From positions 1 through 15,521 of the forward strand of contig DATJDU010000048.1 of assembly GCA_035497315.1 (NCBI GenBank): DNA of 15,521 nucleotides, read 5' to 3'. A model generated the notes under the pieces. That model had not been told where the DNA came from. It saw only the letters and a program-made list of their open reading frames with translations, and ran no database searches. The translations under genes and the position numbers were made by a program. Source of the DNA: Andeanibacterium sp035497315. Lineage in GTDB: Bacteria; Pseudomonadota; Alphaproteobacteria; Sphingomonadales; Sphingomonadaceae. How positions within the stretch are numbered: position 1 is the stretch's first letter; each line of letters begins with the position of its first letter. Of the stretch, positions 6,569-12,948 are shown piece by piece.

Positions 6569-8262
6569 TGACCCTCAGATAGAGCCTGATATTTTTCGCG
6601 CAACGCGCGCTTGTCCACTTTTGCTGTGCCAAGCCGAGGAAGCGGGCTTTCCACCCGCCACATTCGGGCCGGAATCTTGAACGGGGCGAGGTGTTCGGCC
6701 AGGAATTCGCGCAGATCGTCTCCGGTCAGCTCGTGGCCCGGTTTGGGCAGCCAGACGGCGGCGGGAATTTCGCCGAACCGCTCGTCCGGCAGGCCGAAGA
6801 CGGAGCATTCCGCAATATCGGGATGGGCATAGATCGCCTCCTCCACCTCGATGCAGGAAATATTCTCGCCTCCGCGAATGATGATGTCCTTCTTGCGGTC
6901 GACTATGAAGAGATAGCCATCCTCATCCAGAAATCCGAGATCGCCGGTGAGGAAATAGCCATCCTCGCGCAGCGATGCCCGTGTTGCCTCGGGATCGTTC
7001 CAATAGCCGAGGAAATTGCAGATGGAGCGGATCGCTACCTCGCCCGTCTCGCCCTGTGCCAGCCTGGCACCATCGGGGCCAAGGATTGCCAGATCCACCA
7101 GCGGCAGGCTGGCGGGGCCGGTGCTGCCGGGCTTGGCGAGGTAATTCTCGTTGAAATTGCCGCAGCCCACGGCGTTGGTTTCGGTCAGGCCATAGCCGAT
7201 GATCGGGAAGCCCGATGGTATATTGGCCCGGATGCGTTGCACATGGTCGGCTGGGCGAGGCGCGCCGCCGGCGGCGAAATTGGTGCAGCTCGAAAGGTCG
7301 AACCGGCTGCGTTCCGGGTGGGTCGCCAGCTCGATGCTCATTAGCGGGACCCCCACGAAATAGGTGATCTTCTCCGCCTCGATCAGCCGCATGGCCTCCA
7401 GCGGATCCCATTTGGAGAGCATCACCAGCTTGCGCCCCAGCGCGAAGCTCTGAAGAAATACCGGCACTTCGCCGGTCACATGGAACAATGGCACTGCCAC
7501 CAGCGAGGCGGGGGGATGGGCCGGTGCCTCGCCCCGGCCCGCCATATGGCCATAGACGATGATCGACTGGGCCGCGAAATTGAGCGTGGCCTGCACCACG
7601 GAGCGATGATCTGACAGGGCGCCTTTCGATTTGCCGGTGGAGCCGGAGGTGAACAGGATCGTCGCGTGATCGTCCGGGCCGATTTCGGGCAGGGGCGTTT
7701 CGGCCCCGCCGCCCTTAACGGTGAGCGCGGCGAAACCTTCTGCGGGCAGCGCGCCATGGGTGAAAGTGAGCACCTGCGCGCCGTGATGCCGATCGTCCAG
7801 CCGCGCGGCGCGCTGGGGATCAGCCAGCACCAGACTGCATTCGGCAAGCGCGATCGCCTCGGCCAGTTCCTCTCCGGTGGAAAAGCCGTTGAGCAGGGTC
7901 GCGCAGCCGCCCGCCAGCAGTACTGCCATATAGGCAACCGCCCAATTGGCCGAATTGCGCGCGGCAATGCCGATCCGGTCGCCCTTCCTCACCCCGTGCC
8001 CTTCCACCAGCCCGCCTGCCAGCGCGCGCGCAGCGGCGAAAGTCTCGGCAAAGCTCAGGCGGATGTCGCCATCCACCAGAAAGGGAGCGGTGCCGTGCTG
8101 GGCGCAATAATGGGCGAAATAGGCGGGGATGCTGGGCGGTGCGTTGCGATAGAGCGCAAGCTCCATGCCGAAGCGCGGGATAGTGGCCAGTTCCAGCGGC
8201 CCGCCCGGGGTGAGGCAGGCCTCCAGATTGGCCCTGAGGCTGCGGTCCATCTCGCTCGGCAT
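6565..8262 (-). CDS. AMP-forming acyl-CoA synthetase-like ligase (class I adenylate-forming)
   Basis: A 565-aa ANL-superfamily enzyme that should activate a carboxylic acid with ATP and transfer it to CoA; the acid cannot be read from sequence. Motifs in order: A3 phosphate loop ILFTSGSTGKSKGA (202-215), A5 YGLTET (357-362), A7 TGD (439-441), A8 hinge DRKKDIIIRGGENI (455-468) and A10 lysine K548 in LGTAKVDKRAL, where the usual Gly before Lys is Ala. The start chosen is ATG at 8262 with AGGAAAGGGG just upstream; the open frame continues to 8463, but that part is low-complexity Arg/Ala/Gly sequence running into lgt. Its stop overlaps glnD by 4 nt. It is probably cytosolic, as no signal peptide or membrane segment is seen. 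The family is certain and the substrate unknown. Confidence 0.9.
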   Translation of the reverse strand: MPSEMDRSLRANLEACLTPGGPLELATIPRFGMELALYRNAPPSIPAYFAHYCAQHGTAPFLVDGDIRLSFAETFAAARALAGGLVEGHGVRKGDRIGIAARNSANWAVAYMAVLLAGGCATLLNGFSTGEELAEAIALAECSLVLADPQRAARLDDRHHGAQVLTFTHGALPAEGFAALTVKGGGAETPLPEIGPDDHATILFTSGSTGKSKGALSDHRSVVQATLNFAAQSIIVYGHMAGRGEAPAHPPASLVAVPLFHVTGEVPVFLQSFALGRKLVMLSKWDPLEAMRLIEAEKITYFVGVPLMSIELATHPERSRFDLSSCTNFAAGGAPRPADHVQRIRANIPSGFPIIGYGLTETNAVGCGNFNENYLAKPGSTGPASLPLVDLAILGPDGARLAQGETGEVAIRSICNFLGYWNDPEATRASLREDGYFLTGDLGFLDEDGYLFIVDRKKDIIIRGGENISCIEVEEAIYAHPDIAECSVFGLPDERFGEIPAAVWLPKPGHELTGDDLREFLAEHLAPFKIPARMWRVESPLPRLGTAKVDKRALREKYQALSEGQ

Positions 8263-8392
8263 CCGGCACCCCTTTCCTGTCCCATGCGCCCCGGTGTGGC
8301 GCAGGTCGCCTGTGGGGGCAGAGTGCAGCGCAGGCTTTCGCCGCGCCATCCGCTGTGCCACAAGCGCCCGCGTCCCCGGCGCTGCGAAGCCG

Positions 8393-8421
8393 ATAGTAAG
8401 AGGAACACCAAGTGCTGTCAC
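8393..8421 (-). promoter_or_regulatory. Candidate promoter for the ligase-glnD transcript
   Basis: On the minus strand GTGACA (8421-8416), a 17-nt spacer and TACTAT (8398-8393) match the sigma-70 consensus at 5/6 and 4/6 positions. The -35 lies inside the first codons of lgt, which runs the other way. A start near 8386 would give a leader of about 124 nt before the ligase ATG. Confidence 0.45.
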
Positions 8422-9314
8422 TATTGGCCGCCACCGTGGGCGAGGCTGCCGGAAATGCCCCAATTCAGTGGGCCGATCTGGGGCTGAGGCCAGGGATCGA
8501 ACTGGGGTTCTTCACCCTGCGCTTCTATTCGCTTGCCTATATCGCGGGCATCGCCTTCGGCTGGTGGCACCTGTCGAAGATGGTCAAGGGGCCTGGCGCG
8601 CCGATGGCGCAGCGCCATGTGGAGGATCTGTTCTTCTACTGCACGCTGGGCATCATTCTGGGCGGGCGGCTGGGCTATGCCACTTTCTATACCGGCGGCA
8701 GCACCGGCATCCCCAGCCTGTGGCTACATCCCGAAAAGCTGATCCGGCTGTGGGAAGGCGGCATGAGCTTCCATGGCGGGATGATCGGCGTGCTGCTGGC
8801 GGTCGTCTGGGTGTGCTGGCGGGGCAAGCTGCCGTTCCTGCGCGTGATCGATTACGTGGCCGTCAATGTGCCGGTGGGCATGATGCTGGGCCGGCTGGCC
8901 AATTTCATCAATGGCGAGCTGTGGGGGCGCGCCACCGATGTGCCCTGGGCCATGGTGTTTCCCGGCGCCGGCCCGCTGCCGCGCCACCCTTCCCAGCTTT
9001 ACGAGGCGGCGCTGGAAGGCGCGCTGCTGGTGGTGGTGATGCTGCTGCTGTTCTGGAAAACCAACGCACGCTTCCGCCCGGGCCTGCTGGCGGGCGTGTT
9101 CACCGCCGGGATCGCGATCGCCCGCTTCACGGTGGAATTCTTCCGCGAACCCGATGCGCAACTGGCCGAATTCGCGCGGCAGACGGGGCTTTCGATGGGC
9201 CAGTGGCTGACCATTCCGCTGATCGTGCTGGGGCTGGCCGTGGCCGTGCGTGCGCTGATCCGTCCGCCGCTCTCGGCCACCGTGACGAAGCCGGAGGCCG
9301 CGCCAGCAGCATGA
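8412..9314 (+). CDS. lgt: Prolipoprotein diacylglyceryl transferase
   Basis: A 300-aa inner-membrane enzyme that moves the diacylglyceryl group of phosphatidylglycerol onto the lipobox cysteine of prolipoproteins, the first step of lipoprotein maturation. About seven hydrophobic segments are visible. The Lgt signature GRLANFINGELWGR spans 160-173 and contains the essential arginine; GGMSFHGGMIG (116-126) carries the catalytic-region histidine H121 (E. coli H103 equivalent); RHPSQLYEAALEG (191-203) and FFREPD (243-248) are also family motifs. The start is GTG at 8412 with AAGAGGA 8 nt upstream. It starts a plus-strand operon and overlaps the next gene by 4 nt (ATGA). The gene looks complete and normal. 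Confidence 0.96.
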   Translation: MLSLLAATVGEAAGNAPIQWADLGLRPGIELGFFTLRFYSLAYIAGIAFGWWHLSKMVKGPGAPMAQRHVEDLFFYCTLGIILGGRLGYATFYTGGSTGIPSLWLHPEKLIRLWEGGMSFHGGMIGVLLAVVWVCWRGKLPFLRVIDYVAVNVPVGMMLGRLANFINGELWGRATDVPWAMVFPGAGPLPRHPSQLYEAALEGALLVVVMLLLFWKTNARFRPGLLAGVFTAGIAIARFTVEFFREPDAQLAEFARQTGLSMGQWLTIPLIVLGLAVAVRALIRPPLSATVTKPEAAPAA

Positions 9315-10369
9315 GCGAGGGCGCGGAAGGCAGCCTTGCGGCCAGCTTCCGGCGCCTGATCGCGGCCACCGGGCCGATCAGCCTTGCCCATTACATGGCG
9401 GAGGCGAACGCCCGCTATTACGGCTCGCGCGATCCCTTCGGCACGGCGGGGGATTTCATCACCGCGCCGGAAATCAGCCAGATGTTCGGTGAGCTGGTGG
9501 GCCTGTGGCTGGCGGATATGTGGCACCGGGCGGGCCAGCCGGCACCAGTCCATTATGTCGAACTCGGCCCCGGACGGGCCACGCTGGCGCGCGATGCGCT
9601 GCGGGCCATGGGCCATGCCGGGCTGAGGCCGCAGGTGCATTTGGTGGAAGGCTCCCCCGCCCTGCGCGAGATCCAGCGTGAGGTAGTGCCACAGGCCCAG
9701 TGGCACCACGATCTGTCCAGCCTGCCCATGGATGGCCCGATCCTGCTGGTGGCGAACGAGTTTCTCGATGCGCTGCCGGTGCGCCAATTGGTGAAGACCG
9801 TGCAGGGCTGGCGCGAGCGGATGGTGGCGGTGGACGAGGGCGGAGGTTTCGTCTGCATCGCGGGCAATACGCCGATGGACGCCGCCGTGCCTGAAGACCG
9901 GCGCGAGGCGGCGGAAGGCACGCTGATCGAAACCTGCCCCGCCGCCGCCGCCGTGGTGCAGGAAGTGGCCGGCAGGCTGGCGGCGCAGGGCGGGGCGGCG
10001 CTGTTCATCGATTACGGCCATGCCCAGCCCCGCACCGGCTCCACGCTGCAGGCTGTGCGGGCGCACCGGAAGGTCGATCCCTTCGCCGATCCGGGCGAGG
10101 CGGACCTCACCACCCATGTCGATTTCGCCACCCTCGCCCCGCTGGCGCAGGCGCAGGGTGCGCAATGGCTGGGCACTACCGGGCAGGGGCCATGGCTCAC
10201 CGCGCTGGGGATCGACGCGCGCACCGATGCGCTCAGCCGAGCCGCGCCGCATCTGGCGGGCGAAGTGGCGGCGGCGCGCCACCGGCTGGTCTCGGCAGAG
10301 GAAATGGGCGATCTGTTCAAGGTGATGGGCCTTGCCGCTCCCGGCTGGCCACAAGGCGCGGGGTTCTGA
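9311..10369 (+). CDS. MidA/NDUFAF7-type SAM-dependent methyltransferase (DUF185)
   Basis: A 352-aa class I methyltransferase of the MidA/NDUFAF7 family. The mitochondrial member methylates an arginine of a complex I subunit during assembly; the bacterial role is inferred to be similar. Family segments are FGTAGDFITAPEISQMFGEL (43-62), the SAM loop VELGPGRATLARD (83-95), LLVANEFLDALPVRQ (145-159), ALFIDYGH (230-237) and the C-terminal DPFADPGEADLTTHVDF (256-272). The start is ATG at 9311, inside the end of lgt (ATGA overlap). The same frame is open back to 8165, but the upstream part is an out-of-frame reading of lgt. The lgt-methyltransferase pair is common in alphaproteobacteria, often followed by pgeF, which is not here. 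Confidence 0.93.
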   Translation: MSEGAEGSLAASFRRLIAATGPISLAHYMAEANARYYGSRDPFGTAGDFITAPEISQMFGELVGLWLADMWHRAGQPAPVHYVELGPGRATLARDALRAMGHAGLRPQVHLVEGSPALREIQREVVPQAQWHHDLSSLPMDGPILLVANEFLDALPVRQLVKTVQGWRERMVAVDEGGGFVCIAGNTPMDAAVPEDRREAAEGTLIETCPAAAAVVQEVAGRLAAQGGAALFIDYGHAQPRTGSTLQAVRAHRKVDPFADPGEADLTTHVDFATLAPLAQAQGAQWLGTTGQGPWLTALGIDARTDALSRAAPHLAGEVAAARHRLVSAEEMGDLFKVMGLAAPGWPQGAGF

Positions 10370-10373
10370 AGCG

Positions 10374-10793
10374 ATGAGCGCACGCGGCCTTGTCCACCAT
10401 ATCGACCTGACGGTGAGCGACCTTGCCCGCTCCCGCCCCTTCTATGACGCAGTGCTGGGCTTCCTGGGCTATGCCCGGGCCGACGATCACGAGAACGGCA
10501 CCGATTGGGACTGGCAGGGGGAAGGCCCGTTCCATTCGCTGGGCATATTGCTCGCCCGCGGCGAGAATGCCGGACGGACGCATGATCGCACTTCCCCCGG
10601 CCTGCATCATCTGGCCTGGACCGCCAGCGATCCCGCCGATGTGGACCGGCTCCATGCCCTGCTGCTGGAAATCGGCGCCACGGTGCTCGATCCGCCGGCC
10701 CATTATCCCCGCTATGGCCCGGATTATTACGCAGTGTTCTTCGCCGATCCCGATGGGCTGAAGCTGGAATTCGTTTCCGGCCGGACGGGTTAG
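10374..10793 (+). CDS. VOC superfamily protein (glyoxalase/dioxygenase fold)
   Basis: A 139-aa protein of the vicinal oxygen chelate fold, with two beta-alpha-beta-beta-beta modules. Candidate metal ligands are H9 in VHHIDLTV (7-14), H79 in GLHHLAW (76-82) and E132 in DGLKLEFV (127-134); the DPDGLKLEFV ending is typical of the superfamily. Relatives include glyoxalase I, fosfomycin-resistance thiol transferases and extradiol dioxygenases; the reaction here cannot be told from sequence. The ATG at 10374 lies 4 nt after the methyltransferase stop, so it is almost certainly the last gene of the lgt operon. An in-frame ATG-like start at 10332 would overlap the previous gene and adds no recognisable sequence. 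Confidence 0.9.
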   Translation: MSARGLVHHIDLTVSDLARSRPFYDAVLGFLGYARADDHENGTDWDWQGEGPFHSLGILLARGENAGRTHDRTSPGLHHLAWTASDPADVDRLHALLLEIGATVLDPPAHYPRYGPDYYAVFFADPDGLKLEFVSGRTG

Positions 10794-10806
10794 GCTCCTC
10801 CCCAAT

Positions 10807-10847
10807 TTGACAATGTCCGTGACAGCGGGCCGCCGCTTTGCTTAACT
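10807..10847 (+). promoter_or_regulatory. Candidate promoter/operator upstream of the esterase cluster
   Basis: GTGACA (10819-10824), a 17-nt spacer and TTAACT (10842-10847) form a plausible promoter with a leader of roughly 27 nt. Just upstream lies a perfect TTGACA (10807-10812) with no fitting -10. The two TGACA copies are 12 nt apart, and GACA-A-TGTC (10809-10817) is a small palindrome sharing the first copy, so a regulator could bind across the -35. Confidence 0.35.
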
Positions 10848-10866
10848 GCCTCGCAGAAAATATCTC

Positions 10867-10873
10867 GGGGGAG
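10867..10873 (+). promoter_or_regulatory. Ribosome binding site fixing the first esterase start
   Basis: GGGGGAG ends only 1 nt before the ATG at 10875 but 7 nt before the ATG at 10881, which makes 10881 the better start. Confidence 0.5.
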
Positions 10874-10880
10874 AATGCAG

Positions 10881-11903
10881 ATGTTCAATCGTATCAAGCG
10901 GGGCCTTGCCCTGTCTGCGCTGGCTCTGGTCGCGCTGGCGACCAGCCCTGCCCAGGCGCAGGAAAAGGCGCGGATCGAGTGGAAGGTGCTCCACAGCAAG
11001 GCCATGGAAGGCAATCTGGAAGGCAATTCCGCCGATCGCGGTGCCTATGTGGTCACCCCTCCCGGCTATGACCAGCATCCGGAAAAGCGCTATCCCGTGG
11101 TCTATTTCCTGCACGGCTACTGGGCTACGCCCCAGATGTATCAGGAAATGATGAAGTTCGACGAGGCGGTGGACGAAGCCGCCCGCGCCGGGAACGAGGT
11201 GATCATGGTGATCCCCGATGGCCATTCCAAGCTGAAGGGCGGCTTCTATTCCAGTTCGCCCACTGTCGGGAATTACGAGGCTTTCGTGGGCGAGGATCTG
11301 GTGAAGTGGGTGGATGCCGCCTACCGCACCATCGCCAAGCGCGAGGCGCGCGGCCTTTCCGGCCATTCCATGGGCGGATATGGTGCCATGCGGCTGGCGA
11401 TGAAATATCCGCAGACCTTCTCCAGCATTTACGCGATGAGCGCCTGCTGCCTTTCGCCGATGAAGGTGGATGAAGCGGGGGCAAAGAAGATCGAGGCGAT
11501 GACCGAAGAGGATATCGCCAAGGCCGATTTCGGCGGGCTGGCCCAGCTTTCCACTCTGGCTACATGGTCGCCCGATCCCACCAAGCCGCCCAAATATGTC
11601 GATACCGGGCTGAAAGCCGATGGCACGATGGACCCGCTGGTGAATGCGAAGCTCGCCGCCAATTCGATTCTGGCGATGGTGCCGCAATATCTCCCGGCCC
11701 TGCGACAGATGAAGGCCATCGGGCTGGAAGTGGGCGACAAGGATTTCCTGTTCAACGACAATACTGCACTGAACGCGGAACTGACCACTTATGGCGTCTC
11801 CCATGGCTGGGAAACCTATGACGGCGATCACGGCAACCGCATCCCGGAACGTATCCGTACGAAGCTGCTGCCCTTCTTTGCCCAGCATCTTGCGCGGCAG
11901 TAA
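10881..11903 (+). CDS. Secreted alpha/beta-hydrolase, esterase-D fold, paralogue 1
   Basis: A 340-aa putative esterase (PF00756-like) with a Sec signal peptide (positive MFNRIKR, hydrophobic core, cleavage likely after PAQA near residue 26), so periplasmic or exported. The active site is visible: oxyanion region YFLHGY (75-80), nucleophile S163 in SGHSMGGYG (160-168), acid D286 or D288 in EVGDKD (283-288), and H317 in YDGDHGNR (313-320). The mature N-terminus has the cluster motif EGNLEGNSADR (43-53). Its only cysteines are the adjacent pair C189-C190. The fold is shared by enterochelin esterase, antigen 85, S-formylglutathione hydrolase and feruloyl/acetyl-xylan esterases; the substrate is not readable. 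It leads a run of three paralogues and is followed after 4 nt by the next. Confidence 0.88.
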   Translation: MFNRIKRGLALSALALVALATSPAQAQEKARIEWKVLHSKAMEGNLEGNSADRGAYVVTPPGYDQHPEKRYPVVYFLHGYWATPQMYQEMMKFDEAVDEAARAGNEVIMVIPDGHSKLKGGFYSSSPTVGNYEAFVGEDLVKWVDAAYRTIAKREARGLSGHSMGGYGAMRLAMKYPQTFSSIYAMSACCLSPMKVDEAGAKKIEAMTEEDIAKADFGGLAQLSTLATWSPDPTKPPKYVDTGLKADGTMDPLVNAKLAANSILAMVPQYLPALRQMKAIGLEVGDKDFLFNDNTALNAELTTYGVSHGWETYDGDHGNRIPERIRTKLLPFFAQHLARQ

Positions 11904-11907
11904 GCGC

Positions 11908-12924
11908 GTGACCCGGCGCCTTGCCGCCCTTGCGGCGCTCGCTCTCGCCGCCTTCGCCCATATCCAACCCGCCGCCGCACAGGAAAAGGCGCGGGTGGAT
12001 CTGGTGAAGGTCCACAGCCCGGCCATCGCGGGCAATCTTGAAGGTAATCCGGCGGATCGCACGGTCTATGTCGTCACCCCGCCGGGTTACGATCAGCACC
12101 CGGAAAAGCACTATCCGGTGGTCTATTTCCTCCATGGCTATTTCGTGGAGCCCAAGGCCTATGCCGAATTGTTCGATCTGGGCGATGCGCTGACCGGGGC
12201 TGCAGGCGCAGGCAATGACGTGATCTTCGTGATGCCGGACGGGTTTTCCAAGCATCGCGGTTCCTTCTATTCCAATTCGCCCACCACCGGGAATTACGAG
12301 GATTTCGTGGCGCATGACCTCGTCGCCTGGGTGGATGCTCATTACCGCACGCTTGCCCGGCGGGAGAGCAGGGGGCTGGCCGGTCATTCCATGGGCGGTT
12401 ACGGCGCGATGCGCGTGGGGATGAAACACCCGGAGGTGTTCTCCAGCCTCTATGTCATGAGCGCGGGCGGCGGCTCGGTGAAGCTCATCACCAGGGAAAT
12501 GGCCGAGCGCGCGCAGGCCGACGATGGAACAGTGGACCTGTCCGCCCCAATCGGCGGCGCGCAGGGCGATCTGGCCCAGCTTGCCGCATGGTCGCCCGAC
12601 CCGCAGCGACCGCCCAATTTCATCAATGCAGGGCTGCTGACCGATGGCACGATCGACCCCGTGGTACAGGCGCGCATGGCGGCCAATTCGCTGATCGGCA
12701 TGCTGCCGCAGCACATTCGCGAGTTGCAGCAATATGAAGCAATCATGCTGGATGTGGGGGACAAGGACGGGCTGGTAACGGATAGCCGTGCCATGTCTTC
12801 GGAACTGACCCGCTTCGGTGTCGTTCACAAGCTGGAGATCTATGACGGTGGCCATGGGGACAAGGTGAAGGATCGGCTGCGCAGTGCTGTGCTGCCCTTC
12901 TTCGCCGTCCATCTGGACCGCTAG
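11908..12924 (+). CDS. Secreted alpha/beta-hydrolase, esterase-D fold, paralogue 2
   Basis: A 338-aa paralogue with a signal peptide (VTRRLAALAALALAAF..., cleavage after PAAA near 24). Catalytic residues are S161 in AGHSMGGYG (158-166), D285 or D287 in DVGDKD (282-287) and H316 in YDGGHGD (312-318). It shares TPPGYDQHPEK (57-67) with paralogue 1. It differs by having no cysteine at all; the place of the Cys pair reads SAGGGS (185-190). The start is uncertain: GTG at 11908, 4 nt after the previous stop, gives a compact signal peptide; TTG at 11890, overlapping the stop, gives six more residues (L)RGSKR. Neither has a good Shine-Dalgarno, so translation probably depends on coupling to paralogue 1. 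A longer in-frame start at 11791 lies deep inside paralogue 1 and is not believed. Confidence 0.85.
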   Translation: MTRRLAALAALALAAFAHIQPAAAQEKARVDLVKVHSPAIAGNLEGNPADRTVYVVTPPGYDQHPEKHYPVVYFLHGYFVEPKAYAELFDLGDALTGAAGAGNDVIFVMPDGFSKHRGSFYSNSPTTGNYEDFVAHDLVAWVDAHYRTLARRESRGLAGHSMGGYGAMRVGMKHPEVFSSLYVMSAGGGSVKLITREMAERAQADDGTVDLSAPIGGAQGDLAQLAAWSPDPQRPPNFINAGLLTDGTIDPVVQARMAANSLIGMLPQHIRELQQYEAIMLDVGDKDGLVTDSRAMSSELTRFGVVHKLEIYDGGHGDKVKDRLRSAVLPFFAVHLDR

Positions 12925-12930
12925 AGGAAC

Positions 12931-12939
12931 AGGGAAGGA
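12931..12939 (+). promoter_or_regulatory. Ribosome binding site fixing the third esterase start
   Basis: AGGGAAGGA lies 9 nt before ATG 12949 and only 3 nt before an upstream TTG at 12943, so 12949 is the start. This copy has its own good ribosome binding site, unlike the middle one. Confidence 0.6.
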
Positions 12940-12948
12940 TTCTTGGAA

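Noticed and set aside
8263..8463. 67-residue N-terminal extension of the acyl-CoA ligase
   Set aside because: It is low-complexity, overlaps lgt and the likely promoter, and lacks a ribosome binding site, while ATG 8262 has a good one.
8165..9310. N-terminal extension that would fuse a large Arg/Gly-rich region to the MidA-like methyltransferase
   Set aside because: The upstream part is lgt read in another frame. The methyltransferase begins naturally at ATG 9311, overlapping lgt by 4 nt.
11791..11889. An upstream ATG start for the second esterase
   Set aside because: It lies deep within paralogue 1, would hide the signal peptide behind about 39 unrelated residues, and has no support over GTG 11908 or TTG 11890.
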